A DNA stretch of 64,000 bases from Candidatus Aminicenans sakinawicola JGI OTU-1 (GCA_000493965.1 AWNV01000006.1:21602-85601); one strand, 5' to 3'; shown: positions 53,894 through 63,340, counted from the first letter of the stretch. The notes: generated from the sequence alone by a model not told the origin. Program-made: numbers and translations.

Positions 53894-55156
53894 CTATTCT
53901 TCTAATCTTTTTATATCAGCACCAAGAGAGTTAAGCTTTTCTTCAAATTTTTCATAGCCTCTGTCAAGATGTCCAGCACCACTAATAACTGTTTCCCCAC
54001 TTGCAACCAATCCTGCTAACACAAGAGCCGCTGCAGCCCTTAGATCCGTAGCAATTATTTCTGCGCCTGAAAGTAAGGATTTTCCCTTAACAATCGCTTT
54101 GTCTCCTAATATTTCAATATTTGCACCAAGGCGCAGTAATTCGTTTACATGTGAAAATCTTCTATCAAAAATAGTCTCTGTAATTATTGACGTTCCCTCA
54201 GCCTGTGTCATCAATGTAGTAAATGGCGCCTGAATGTCGGTAGGAAAACCTGGGTAAGAGGAAGTTGTAATATCCTGAGCTTTGATCTCCTGGCTTCCAA
54301 TAACACGCAGAGAATTATCGTCAAGCTTATCTATCTTTGCCCCCGAAAATTTCAGTTTCTCGACAATCGTATCAAAGTGATCTGCTTTAATATGTGTAAG
54401 TACTATATCTCCCTCAGTCAATGCCCCAGCAATGAGGAAAGTGCTGGCTTCTATCCTGTCCGGAATAATATTATGGGATGCCCCGCCAAGTTCTTTTACC
54501 CCTATTATGCGGATAGTCTCCTCGCCTATTCCTTCAATCTTAGCTCCCATTTTTAACAATAGCTCACAGAGATCTGAAACTTCTGGCTCTAAAGAGCAAT
54601 TTTTTAAAATTGTCTCTCCATGAGAGAGGGAGGCTGTCATGACCAAATTTTCAGTTCCACCAACAGTTTTTTTCTCAAATTCTATTATTGTTCCCTCAAG
54701 ACTCTTTGCTTCTGCCTTAATATAGCCATGTTCAAGATTAACAGAAGCTCCTAACTTTTCCAGCCCATGGATGTGCAGATCTGTAGGCCTGGATCCAATA
54801 GCACAGCCTCCAGGTAAAGAGACAACCGCTTTACCATGGCGGGCTAAAAGTGGACCCAGCACTAAAATCGATGCTCTCATGGCCCGGACTAGTTCGTATG
54901 AAGCTTCCTCAGAACGAATTCTCTTGACCTGGATCGACAAAGAGTCGTTATCGAGTTCATATTCTGCCCCAAGCTCCTGCATAAGGGTTAATATTGTAAA
55001 AACATCTTTCACAAGGGGAACGTTCTTTAACTGGATTTTCTCCTCGGTAAGAAGGCTGGCAGCAATTGTTGGTAATACAGAGTTTTTAGCTCCGCTGATT
55101 TTAACTTTTCCCTTTAACTGAAGGTTATGTCTTCCGAGAATCCTGATTTTTTCCAT
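53894..55156 (-). CDS. murA: UDP-N-acetylglucosamine 1-carboxyvinyltransferase
   Basis: The protein is 420 residues from the ATG at 55156; an in-frame ATG at 55186 would add a ten-residue tail not typical of MurA. It begins EKIRILGRHNLQLKGKVKISGAKNSVLP. The loop with the catalytic Cys is SLPGGCAIGSRPTDLHIHGLE, so it should be fosfomycin-sensitive in type. It starts peptidoglycan synthesis by adding enolpyruvate to UDP-GlcNAc. The next-step gene murB is 3 kb away. Confidence 0.96.
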   Translation of the reverse strand: MEKIRILGRHNLQLKGKVKISGAKNSVLPTIAASLLTEEKIQLKNVPLVKDVFTILTLMQELGAEYELDNDSLSIQVKRIRSEEASYELVRAMRASILVLGPLLARHGKAVVSLPGGCAIGSRPTDLHIHGLEKLGASVNLEHGYIKAEAKSLEGTIIEFEKKTVGGTENLVMTASLSHGETILKNCSLEPEVSDLCELLLKMGAKIEGIGEETIRIIGVKELGGASHNIIPDRIEASTFLIAGALTEGDIVLTHIKADHFDTIVEKLKFSGAKIDKLDDNSLRVIGSQEIKAQDITTSSYPGFPTDIQAPFTTLMTQAEGTSIITETIFDRRFSHVNELLRLGANIEILGDKAIVKGKSLLSGAEIIATDLRAAAALVLAGLVASGETVISGAGHLDRGYEKFEEKLNSLGADIKRLEE

Positions 55157-55206
55157 GCTGTTTAATTTTAAAATAATATATCCCAAAATTCAACCTCTCC
55201 TAATAT

Positions 55207-55268
55207 GTTGTAATACAGCAGATGCAGTAAGATCAGGGTAGATTGGGTCGGCTCGCCTGGATTATTCA
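55207..55268 (-). repeat. Family B repeat fragment
   Basis: TACAGCAGATGCAGTAAGAT, GGGTCGGCTCGCC and TGGATTATTCA match the corresponding end of other copies. It is internally deleted. It lies in the gap between murA and the homoserine dehydrogenase gene. Confidence 0.65.
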
Positions 55269-55379
55269 CTTGCGATTTTTTGTATTGTATGGCATGTTAT
55301 GTTTTGAAAACATATATTATCGGCGGCAAAAAAGAACAATTTTTTGATAAATCCAACCGCCCTTTTTAGGAGGAATACT

Positions 55380-56402
55380 ATGCGCTTATTATTTATAGGC
55401 TTTGGAACCGTTGGACAAGGACTGGCAGAACTCTTGATTGAAAAAGAGAATTCTCTTTCTGAAAAATACGGTGTAGATATTAATGTCATCGGAATCTCGG
55501 ACAAAATAAAAGGCAGTGTTCATAACCCTCAGGGGATAAATCTCAAGGAAGTACTGGAAAAGCTAGGCTCTGGAGGTTCACTTTCTGAGCTTCCACACAT
55601 TGAGTACAAAGGCGATGCTTTAGATCTGATTCAAGATGCTGACGCTGATGTGATGCTGGAAGCAACATACACGGATATAAAGACTGCAGAACCTGCAACA
55701 TCCCATATAAAAAAAGCCATGGAAAAAGGGATGCATGTTATTACTACAAACAAAGGACCTGTGGCTCTTTATTACCAGGATCTTATAAAACTTGCTCGCA
55801 AAAAGGGAGTAAAGTTTCTCTTTGAAGGTACAGTTATGAGCGGAACTCCAGTCCTCAATCTTCTTCGGGAAACTCTTGCTTCAAGCACTGTAAAAGAAAT
55901 AAAGGGGATCCTGAATGGGACAACAAACTATATACTTACTCGGATGGAAGAGGGATTATCTTACAAAGAAGCCTTGAAAAAAGCACAGGAACTTGGGTAT
56001 GCCGAGGCTGTCCCGGATGCTGATGTTCTAGGATGGGATGCACTTGCCAAAGTAACCATCCTGGCAAAAGTGATCTTTGATGCGGACAGGAAACCTTTTG
56101 ACTATCCCTGTGAAGGGATTACAGGCATCACAGCAAGCGCTATTGCCGATGCAAAGAACCGTGGAAAACGTTTCAAACTCATTGGAAAAGTCTGGCGTGA
56201 AGCACCTTATATCAAGGCATCCGTGAGCCCGGAAGAAGTAGATATCACTCATCCTTTGGCCGGTGTTATGGGAGCCACAAATGCTATTACTATTACTACT
56301 GATACTCTAGGAGACATTACTGTAGTTGGGCCAGGCGCAGGGAAAAAAGAAACAGGCTACAGCATGCTAATAGACCTGATTAATATTTGCCGTAATTCAT
56401 AA
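55380..56402 (+). CDS. hom: Homoserine dehydrogenase
   Basis: The protein is 340 residues from the ATG at 55380, chosen for the AGGAGG just ahead of it; the in-frame TTG at 55344 has none. An NAD(P) site MRLLFIGFGTVGQGLAELL starts the protein. The catalytic core shows FEGTVMSGTPVLNLLRE, KGILNGTTNYILTRMEEGLSYKEALKKAQELGYAEAVPDADVLGWDALAK, the family hallmark. It makes homoserine for threonine and methionine. There is no ACT or kinase domain, so it is the short unregulated type. Confidence 0.94.
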   Translation: MRLLFIGFGTVGQGLAELLIEKENSLSEKYGVDINVIGISDKIKGSVHNPQGINLKEVLEKLGSGGSLSELPHIEYKGDALDLIQDADADVMLEATYTDIKTAEPATSHIKKAMEKGMHVITTNKGPVALYYQDLIKLARKKGVKFLFEGTVMSGTPVLNLLRETLASSTVKEIKGILNGTTNYILTRMEEGLSYKEALKKAQELGYAEAVPDADVLGWDALAKVTILAKVIFDADRKPFDYPCEGITGITASAIADAKNRGKRFKLIGKVWREAPYIKASVSPEEVDITHPLAGVMGATNAITITTDTLGDITVVGPGAGKKETGYSMLIDLINICRNS

Positions 56403-56454
56403 ACTCCCCGACTGTATCATAAAATAAAAAGAGGAGTGGATATAAAAATCCAGG

Positions 56455-57753
56455 TTACTTAATCTGCTCTTCAATCCAGTCAGTTGTAACAGTCTTAGGT
56501 CTTTCTATGGAGAGGCCAAGAGCCCTATCCCAAATCAATGATGAAAGAACACCCATTGCACGGGAAACTCCGAAGAATACTGTGTAAAAATCATATTCTG
56601 TAACACCATAATGGACGAGGAGACAGCCGGAGTGAGCATCTACATTAGGCCATGGATTTTTTGCTTTTCCATGTTCCTTAAGAATATCAGGTGCAACTTC
56701 ATAAATGGCACTGACAACTTTAAAGATCTCATCATCAGGACAATGCTTCAATGCAAATTCCCTCTGAGCAGCGTATCTTGGATCTGTTTGCCTTAAAACA
56801 GCATGACCGTATCCTGGAATGACTTTTCCAGCATTCAGGGTATCCCACAGATATTTTACCAGCTGATCTTTTGTAGGAACTCCGCCTAAATCTTTTTTAA
56901 CATCCATGATCCATCGTAGAACTTCCTGGTTTGCTAAACCGTGAAGGGGACCAGCCAATCCATTCAAGCCTGCAGAGAGAGCGTAGTAAGCGTCAGAAAG
57001 AGTAGAACCAACAAGGTGTGTGGTATGGGCCGAGACATTACCTCCTTCGTGGTCGCTGTGAATGACAAGATAAAGTCGCAACAGTTCCTTAAATCCTTCC
57101 CCTTCAACTCCAAGCATTTGAGCAAAATTGCCAGCCCAATCCAGGTTAGGATCAGCAGGAATGTGCTCATCGTTCTTGTAAATTTTACGGTAGATGTAAG
57201 CTGCAATCCTGGGAAGCTTTGCAAGAATATTCATAGCATCTTCGTACATGGGATCCCAGTAATCCATTTTGCTCATACCCTCTCTGTAACTTTTTGCAAA
57301 AACAGAATCTTTCTGGAGTGCCAGGATGGCCTGAGAAAATTGGGTCATGGGATGGGTTTCTTTAGGGATAGATTTTAGAATGTCAATGAGATAATCAGGA
57401 AGTTCGCACCGTTTATCCCACTCTGACCTTACTTCTTTAACATCATCTTCTGTTGGCAGATCACCTGTAAGAAGAAGGTAAAATATTCCTTCGGGGATAG
57501 GTTCTTCACCACCAGGGGCCTTGGGAAGTTTTTCCCTCAGTTCCGGGATGTTAAAACCACGAAAACGAATCCCTTCATACGGATCAAGAGCCGACGTTTC
57601 TGTGACAATACATTTGACACCGCGCATTCCACCATAAGCCTGGCGAATTGTTACATCTGAGATCTTCTGATCTCCATGTTCTTTGATGACGCCTCTGACT
57701 CTTGACCGCATGGGGTCAATTTTTGATTGTAATCTTTCCTTTACTGTTGACAT
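56455..57753 (-). CDS. gltA: Citrate synthase, eukaryote-like type
   Basis: The 432-residue enzyme condenses acetyl-CoA with oxaloacetate. Its sequence is of the mitochondrial kind, not the usual bacterial hexameric kind. Examples are IHSDHEGGNVSAHTTHLVGS, LSAGLNGLAGPLHGLANQEVL and GYGHAVLRQTDPRY. The active-site residues are His in PLHGLANQ, His in GYGHAVLR and Asp in NVDAHSGCLL. Geobacter and some Bacteroidetes have such enzymes. It is a single gene with a strong promoter. Confidence 0.94.
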   Translation of the reverse strand: MSTVKERLQSKIDPMRSRVRGVIKEHGDQKISDVTIRQAYGGMRGVKCIVTETSALDPYEGIRFRGFNIPELREKLPKAPGGEEPIPEGIFYLLLTGDLPTEDDVKEVRSEWDKRCELPDYLIDILKSIPKETHPMTQFSQAILALQKDSVFAKSYREGMSKMDYWDPMYEDAMNILAKLPRIAAYIYRKIYKNDEHIPADPNLDWAGNFAQMLGVEGEGFKELLRLYLVIHSDHEGGNVSAHTTHLVGSTLSDAYYALSAGLNGLAGPLHGLANQEVLRWIMDVKKDLGGVPTKDQLVKYLWDTLNAGKVIPGYGHAVLRQTDPRYAAQREFALKHCPDDEIFKVVSAIYEVAPDILKEHGKAKNPWPNVDAHSGCLLVHYGVTEYDFYTVFFGVSRAMGVLSSLIWDRALGLSIERPKTVTTDWIEEQIK

Positions 57754-57821
57754 TAAGAAGCCTCCTTTAGCTTTTTTAAGATATTATTTCTGTTATTATT
57801 ATAATAAAATAACAATACGGC

Positions 57822-57850
57822 AATATAGCATTGTCATCAATTCCTGTCAA
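57822..57850 (-). promoter_or_regulatory. Promoter of citrate synthase gene
   Basis: TTGACA (57845-57850) and TATATT (57822-57827, 5 of 6) are 17 bases apart on the minus strand. Transcription would begin near 57815, about 60 bases before the ATG. Confidence 0.65.
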
Positions 57851-57962
57851 TAATAATTTTACTTCTTTCCAGCTTGAATTATTCATAAATGTTGACATTT
57901 CGTGTCTAAAATAGTTTATTATCAGTAATAAAATTCTTTAGTTTTGTTAGAGGAGAACAAAT

Positions 57963-58517
57963 ATGGCAGCCTTATGGATTTTACTTATCTTACTAGGAAT
58001 CTTACTGGTCATTTTTATTGGAATTTATAATGGCCTTATTAACTTACGTAACAGGGCTGACAATTCCTGGGCCCAAGTTGATGTTCAGCTAAGGCGAAGG
58101 TATGACCTAATCCCGAATCTGGTTGAGACTGTAAAAGGCTATGCTAAACATGAAAGAGAGACTTTCCAGAAAGTAACAGATGCCAGAGCCAAAGCTATTA
58201 ATGCAGGCACAGTTAAACAACAGGGAGAAGCAGAAAATATGCTTTCAGGCGCCCTGAAATCACTTTTTGCAGTCGTCGAAAATTACCCTGAACTCAAGGC
58301 TAACCAAAACTTTCTGATGCTTCAGGAAGAATTGGCAGGCACAGAAGGAAAAATTGCATACGCCCGGCAGTTCTATAATGATACAGTCATGAAGTTTAAC
58401 ACAAAACAGCAGGTCTTCCCTTCCAACATCATTGCGAATCTTTTCAACTTTAAAGAAAAAGAATACTTTGAGATCGAAGAAGCCGAAGCCAAAGAGCCTG
58501 TGAGTGTTAAGTTTTAG
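57963..58517 (+). CDS. LemA family protein
   Basis: The 184-residue protein has one N-terminal membrane helix (about 4-24), then helical text typical of Lem[39 protein letters not shown], and [14 protein letters not shown]. LemA proteins are membrane-anchored with unknown action. The M48 protease gene lies 38 bp downstream, a pairing often seen. GAGGAG gives the ribosome site. A weak promoter (TTGACA near 57893) precedes it. Confidence 0.93.
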   Translation: MAALWILLILLGILLVIFIGIYNGLINLRNRADNSWAQVDVQLRRRYDLIPNLVETVKGYAKHERETFQKVTDARAKAINAGTVKQQGEAENMLSGALKSLFAVVENYPELKANQNFLMLQEELAGTEGKIAYARQFYNDTVMKFNTKQQVFPSNIIANLFNFKEKEYFEIEEAEAKEPVSVKF

Positions 58518-58555
58518 CAAGATATCATTCTGCACCAGAACCGAGAAAAACTAAA

Positions 58556-59455
58556 ATGTACGAACAGATCTCCAGCAATAAGAGGAAATCTTTTTTTCTA
58601 ATCCTGTTCTTTATGTGCTTTATCTTCCTCCTGGCGTGGATTTTTGAACAGCTGACAGATTGGGGGCCTGGGGGCCTGGTGCTTGCTGCGATTATCGCCT
58701 GCGTCATGACTCTGGGCAGTTATTATTCCAGCGATAAAATTGTCCTGGCCGTTAGCCGCGCTAAACCTGTTATAAAGGAGGATTATCCTCATCTTTATAA
58801 TGTTGTGGAGGGATTGGCTATTGCCGCAGGTCTTCCAAAGCCTCGTTGTTACATCATTGATGATACAGCTCCGAATGCTTTTGCCTCTGGCCGCAATCCG
58901 AAGAATTCCGTTATCGTAGTCACAAAGGGCCTCCTACAAAAATTGAACCGTACAGAACTAGAAGGCGTGATTGCTCATGAGATGTCTCATATCAAGAATT
59001 ATGACATTCTCGTTCAGACACTGGCAGTTGTCATGGTTGGAATCATAGCCCTTCTTAGTGACTGGATTCTAAGAAGTTTCTTTTGGGGTGGAGGAAGAAG
59101 GCGGCGTAACAGCAAGGGCTCAGGAAATGCAGGTTCCATTCTGATCATTGTGGGGCTTATCCTGGCTATTCTATCTCCTCTTATTGCCCAGCTTTTGAAG
59201 CTGGCTATCTCCAGAAAAAGAGAGTTTCTTGCAGATGCAAACGGAGCCTTACTCACAAGATATCCTCCTGGGCTGGCCTCTGCTCTAAGAAAGCTGGCTG
59301 CAGATAAAGAACCTCTTGAAGTTGCAAACAAGGCGACTGCCCATCTTTATATTGTGAATCCGCTCAAAGATTTTAAAAAAAGGGCAAGGGCAAGCAGGCT
59401 ATTTAGCACACACCCCCCTATCGAAGAGCGTATCGCCGCTCTTGAAAAGATGTAA
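58556..59455 (+). CDS. M48 family metallopeptidase, HtpX-like
   Basis: The 299-residue membrane protease has two N-terminal membrane helices and the zinc motif VIAHEMSHIKN (HExxH, residues about 139-149). A further membrane segment pair follows. The third ligand Glu is in REFLADANGALLT. HtpX-type enzymes clear misfolded membrane proteins. It follows lemA, forming a known lemA-htpX-like module. Confidence 0.93.
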   Translation: MYEQISSNKRKSFFLILFFMCFIFLLAWIFEQLTDWGPGGLVLAAIIACVMTLGSYYSSDKIVLAVSRAKPVIKEDYPHLYNVVEGLAIAAGLPKPRCYIIDDTAPNAFASGRNPKNSVIVVTKGLLQKLNRTELEGVIAHEMSHIKNYDILVQTLAVVMVGIIALLSDWILRSFFWGGGRRRRNSKGSGNAGSILIIVGLILAILSPLIAQLLKLAISRKREFLADANGALLTRYPPGLASALRKLAADKEPLEVANKATAHLYIVNPLKDFKKRARASRLFSTHPPIEERIAALEKM

Positions 59456-59487
59456 ATCTGTTAAGGCAGCTTAATCCGTTTAGACTA

Positions 59488-59516
59488 TTGAAAATTTAGT
59501 ACTTAATGATTATAAT
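59488..59516 (+). promoter_or_regulatory. Promoter of tRNA-Asp
   Basis: TTGAAA (5 of 6) and a perfect TATAAT are 17 bases apart. Transcription would begin near 59523, nine bases before the tRNA. Confidence 0.7.
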
Positions 59517-59531
59517 TCTTTCGCCCTGAGC

Positions 59532-59608
59532 GGGGTCGTAGTTCAGTCGGTTAGAACGCCGGCCTGTCACGCCGGAGGTCGCGAGTTCGAGTCTCGTCGG
59601 CCCCGCCA
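59532..59608 (+). tRNA. tRNA-Asp (GTC)
   Basis: Acceptor GGGGTCG pairs with CGGCCCC. The loop CTGTCAC on the stem CCGGC/GCCGG gives anticodon GTC. The T arm is GAGTTCGAGTCTC, and CCA is encoded (59606-59608). Confidence 0.96.
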
Positions 59609-59712
59609 GATTTTGCCTATAATTCAGTCCTAGCTTCGGCAACTGACTGATTATATCGAAATTAATACGAAAATAGACAAATTTTTTACCTTAGACTGCT
59701 CATTTTATAGTC

Positions 59713-59829
59713 GGCTCATCGTAATAATGCATATCTGATTAGAAGACAAGAAGAAGAGGAGCGAATGAATTTGTTTACAGGCATTTCATCTGAAACTATC
59801 TATTTAGGTATGCATTATTACGATGAACC
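59713..59829 (+). mobile_element. MITE-like element, family A, short copy (117 bp)
   Basis: Terminal repeats GGCTCATCGTAATAATGCAT and ATGCATTATTACGATGAACC are near-perfect inverted copies (one mismatch in 20). Perfect 8-bp direct repeats TTATAGTC flank it at 59705-59712 and 59830-59837. The inner part matches the ends of the 364-bp copy at 21904-22267 in reverse. No coding capacity. Confidence 0.85.
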
Positions 59830-59838
59830 TTATAGTCA

Positions 59839-59857
59839 GGTTCATCACAATAGTGAG
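59839..59857 (+). repeat. Solo partial terminal repeat of family A
   Basis: GGTTCATCACAATAGTGAG resembles the family A terminus GGTTCATCGCAATAATGCA. It begins one base after the right-hand target duplication, so it may be a remnant of a second element. Confidence 0.45.
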
Positions 59858-59894
59858 TTCCCGGTATATTTTTTTTCAAATCCCTATATTTAAC

Positions 59895-62744
59895 TTACTC
59901 TCTTTTTCTTTCTATAATACCAATTATTCCTGAAAGAACTATGACTGTTGCCAGGAAACAGACCCCTACTCCGATAAACAGAGCGCTTCCAAGCTGCCCA
60001 AATCCACGGTATACGGAGAAAACCATAGAACCAAAGGCTAACATCGTCGTCAGAGAAGTGAGTAAAATAGCCTTTCCGGTGCTGGAAAAAACAGTCCTGA
60101 TCTTGCCCCTGCCCTCGACGCGCCAGCGATGTACTATATGCACTCCATCGTCAATACCAATCCCAATAATCATGGGTAGACCCATTACGCTGACGACTGT
60201 AAGCTGCATTCCAAGCAAATGCATAAGGCCTAGCATCCAGAAGACCCCAATTACCAGAGGTATGGATGCTATCATGGCGTAGCGGGGTTTGCGATAGTCC
60301 AGCCAAAGAAGCAAGAACACCATAACCAGCGTAAGAAGGGCAGAATTTCTCCCGTCGCGGCCTATAATATCAATGAGTGCACGGAAAACCGGAGGGAATC
60401 CAGTCGCGTTGTCGCTTATTCGCTCGAGGTCATCAGTGAAACGATAGAAAAACTCGGCATTCTGCCACATGTTGCTTGCCGGAAACACAGTAACCAGAAA
60501 CTGTGAGCGGTTTTTGTTGCTGTATCGGTCAAGTATTGATGGGGGTAGATCTTTCATAGAGATCGGTTCAGTTGCGCACATCTTTATCACCGACTCTTTA
60601 AAATAAGGTGCATAGTGGCGCTGGAATTTTGTCAGCCTGACAGAAGTAGTTTTTCGGTCTTCTTTCAGCCTATCAAGGAGCTCATCAATAATATTTCTTG
60701 CATCTGTTTTGTCAGGGTCGCCAACGATTTCCTTACATTTGCTGTCCACCTTGTCTTGACCGCCAAGAAAAGCCATGTCCTGCATCTCCATCACGTTTAA
60801 CTTCAACCTTTCGATTTCCTGTTCCAGCACAGGCATTTCATCGACTTCAATGACTGAACGAATTGTTTTAGAATCCATTGTCTTACGTATTTCACTCAAA
60901 TAAGGTGTCCTCTTTTGCTGTTGTTCTTGCGATGGAACATAAAGAGATATATCTTCGGTCATAGCTACTGTACCCACTTCGCGGTACTCTTCTGCAATTT
61001 TTCTGGACTCTTCAACATTATCGACCAGCACCAAAGCATATGCCATACTTAAATCAAACTTATCAAGCACTATATCCTGAAGTGCTATCGAAGTCAGGCC
61101 TTTTGCCTCTATATTCATATAGTTCTGGTCGAAAGTGATATTTAATGCAGACCATACGAGCAGTGCAGTCACTATTAGCGAGGCTACAATAGTAAATACA
61201 TAGCCTCGGCTTAGCCTTATGGCAGTACGGCCAAGGAAACGGAAGGAAATATCTCGTTGAACGGATCGTACAGCCTTTAAACCTTTTTCAAGCCTGCGGT
61301 CGATCCTGCGCTCTCGGAGCACAAGCAGTGACGGCAGCAAGAGGAAAGTCGCAGCCAGAATTGCAAGAAGTCCTGTGCCGGTGACAAGCCCCATCTCTTT
61401 CATGCCGCGTGAGCTGCTGATAACCATGGTTAGAAACGCACAAGCTGTGGTCAGGGCGCCGGTCATAACACCCTTGCCGCTCTTTAAGAAGGTCTCTTCC
61501 ATGGCTTCTCTGATTGGTTTCCCAGCAGCGCGGCCTTCAGTAAAACCGGAAATAATATGGATGGAAAAATCTACTCCAAGCCCAAGAAGGATTACAGCAA
61601 ACATGGAAGTCATGATATTCAACTGTCCTACAACAACAGCTGCCACTCCAACTGCCCAGAGAGTACCGATTATTAAGTTAAATACGGCCAGCAGCGGAGC
61701 AACCCACATTCTAAACGATACAATTAGCAGGACCAGGATGGCCATCAGGGCAATAATACTGGTAATATTTATGCTTTTCTCAGCATAAACCATTTCGTCA
61801 TGCCCGAGTGGAATCATGCCGGTAAGACCAGCTCGTACATCAGGGAAGGCTTTAAGCACATCATCAACAATAGCCTGCACCGTGTCTGTTCCAGAAACCA
61901 ACAGATCTGCATCAAAAACCGTGAAGTTCGGGATGACATTCAAGATAAGCGCCTTCTTGTCATAAGAAAGAAAATAAGGCTCTCCCAGCAGCAGTTTATC
62001 CACGCTCCTTCGGGCTTCCTCCTCCGTTACAGTGTCACCTTTTGCATACTTTTGCATCAACTTAATCCAGTTCTCAATGCTGTCAAGAAAAATAAAGGCC
62101 TGATCCTCCTTCTCCCTCGTTGAAATAGACTCCTCACGTCCAACATATTCTTTTTCCATGCTGTTATTGATGTTAGTCAGTAGACCTGTAAGATTGGGGT
62201 TTTTGAATACATCTCTCATATTCTTCAGGTCCTCGGCTTTCATAAGCATAAGGCCGTGATTTCGCATAAAATCGACTTCAGTTTTGTAGTCAATACGCTG
62301 CACAAGCTTCCTGTTCATCAGTGATCTCAACTCATTGATTTGTGACTCCAAGGAGTTAATTTTTGTCTCTTTTTCTTCGTCAGCCTTCAGTTTTGCAATT
62401 TTTTCCTTCAGTTTGTTAATCTTCCTCGTATTCACAGCATTTTTACTCGTATCCTTAGCATCCAATATCCTGGGGACTGCGGTCTCAGCAAACTTTTTTA
62501 TCCGATCTTCCTCCCCCTGCACAACAATAACAATACTAGAAGCGGTTACAAATTCTTTCACTACTTTGTCAAATGAAATAGTATGCTTGTCTCCTGTAGG
62601 CAAAAGGTCGGACCAGCGCATAGTTAGGGTTAACTGAGTCGCAAAGCCCATAAAAATCAGAGACAGCACAAGAACAATAATCAGCATGCGCCAGGGATGA
62701 TCTGCATGCCATCTAGCCAGATTTTTCAGCATAGTATCACGCAT
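59895..62744 (-). CDS. MMPL/RND-superfamily exporter
   Basis: The 949-residue protein has two halves, each with a helix, a large periplasmic loop and a five-helix bundle of MMPL/sterol-sensing type. The first loop holds a coiled coil at about 95-140 (KINKLKEKIAKLKADEEKE). The membrane blocks include GLGVDFSIHIISGFTEGRAAG and GIGIDDGVHIVHRWRVEGRG, carrying the proton-relay Asp. Related exporters carry hopanoids, mycolates or other lipids. No accompanying periplasmic adaptor is nearby, and the substrate is unknown. A promoter with an overlapping palindrome precedes it. Confidence 0.92.
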   Translation of the reverse strand: MRDTMLKNLARWHADHPWRMLIIVLVLSLIFMGFATQLTLTMRWSDLLPTGDKHTISFDKVVKEFVTASSIVIVVQGEEDRIKKFAETAVPRILDAKDTSKNAVNTRKINKLKEKIAKLKADEEKETKINSLESQINELRSLMNRKLVQRIDYKTEVDFMRNHGLMLMKAEDLKNMRDVFKNPNLTGLLTNINNSMEKEYVGREESISTREKEDQAFIFLDSIENWIKLMQKYAKGDTVTEEEARRSVDKLLLGEPYFLSYDKKALILNVIPNFTVFDADLLVSGTDTVQAIVDDVLKAFPDVRAGLTGMIPLGHDEMVYAEKSINITSIIALMAILVLLIVSFRMWVAPLLAVFNLIIGTLWAVGVAAVVVGQLNIMTSMFAVILLGLGVDFSIHIISGFTEGRAAGKPIREAMEETFLKSGKGVMTGALTTACAFLTMVISSSRGMKEMGLVTGTGLLAILAATFLLLPSLLVLRERRIDRRLEKGLKAVRSVQRDISFRFLGRTAIRLSRGYVFTIVASLIVTALLVWSALNITFDQNYMNIEAKGLTSIALQDIVLDKFDLSMAYALVLVDNVEESRKIAEEYREVGTVAMTEDISLYVPSQEQQQKRTPYLSEIRKTMDSKTIRSVIEVDEMPVLEQEIERLKLNVMEMQDMAFLGGQDKVDSKCKEIVGDPDKTDARNIIDELLDRLKEDRKTTSVRLTKFQRHYAPYFKESVIKMCATEPISMKDLPPSILDRYSNKNRSQFLVTVFPASNMWQNAEFFYRFTDDLERISDNATGFPPVFRALIDIIGRDGRNSALLTLVMVFLLLWLDYRKPRYAMIASIPLVIGVFWMLGLMHLLGMQLTVVSVMGLPMIIGIGIDDGVHIVHRWRVEGRGKIRTVFSSTGKAILLTSLTTMLAFGSMVFSVYRGFGQLGSALFIGVGVCFLATVIVLSGIIGIIERKRE

Positions 62745-62832
62745 TTTTTATTTCCTTTTATTCATTTTATTCATTTCTTTTCAATAATCCAATATAAGCT
62801 TCTTTTAACAATTCATCCGCTTGATCAATTGT

Positions 62833-62861
62833 ATAATAATAAATCAATTTGACTCAGTCAA
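62833..62861 (-). promoter_or_regulatory. Promoter of MMPL exporter, with -35 in a palindrome
   Basis: TTGACT (62856-62861) and TATTAT (62833-62838, 5 of 6) are 17 bases apart on the minus strand. The -35 lies in the dyad TTTGACTCAGTCAAA (62848-62862), a likely repressor site. Confidence 0.6.
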
Positions 62862-62924
62862 AATTATTACCTTATGCTTACATAGCAGTAGACCCTCCAT
62901 TTTCTATTTCAATTCAGAGAGATG

Positions 62925-62954
62925 TTGACAAGATTTGCTAATTTAAAATATAAT
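62925..62954 (+). promoter_or_regulatory. Promoter of ssrA
   Basis: TTGACA and TATAAT are both perfect, with an 18-base spacer. Transcription would start near 62961, nine bases before the mature tmRNA end. Confidence 0.75.
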
Positions 62955-62969
62955 TTATATCTAGGAGTT

Positions 62970-63316
62970 GGGGGCGAACTGGATTCGACGGAGGTAGTGA
63001 GACAAAGGTTGCATGTCGAGGTCCCACCCACCTCGATAAACAGGTGGAACAAAGTAAATGCAGAACCACTGCAAGTTGCTGCCTAATAAGTAGGCATGCC
63101 GTTTCCCCTGCGTTTTCCTGCGGTGTTTGGGAAGCGTCGACAAGCAGGATAGCAAGCCAGGCAGGTCCTAAACCTGGTAAGCGAAACAGTATCGGGACTG
63201 GTTTCATAGTGTCTTGCCTTTTCAGAAACTGTGGAACAAGATTCAAGAAAAGGATAAACGTGTAGAAGCCTTATGTTGAATATCTTCGGACGCGGGTTCG
63301 ATTCCCGCCGCCTCCA
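62970..63316 (+). ncRNA. ssrA: Transfer-messenger RNA (tmRNA)
   Basis: The 5' end GGGGGCGAACTGGATTCGAC is the standard tmRNA opening. The 3' end has CGCGGGTTCGATTCCCG (T arm) and CGCCTCC pairing with GGGGGCG, discriminator A, no encoded CCA. The tag frame appears to be at 63054-63086: VNAEPLQVAA followed by TAA TAA. It could begin later, at the GCA at 63060. It rescues stalled ribosomes. The amidase gene follows. Confidence 0.95.
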
Positions 63317-63340
63317 TATTGTCAATCTGAGAGGATCAAA

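Noticed and set aside
59609..59704. tRNA-Asp as an integration site
   Set aside because: No integrase gene or repeated tRNA 3' end is found nearby; the adjacent MITE has its own duplication.
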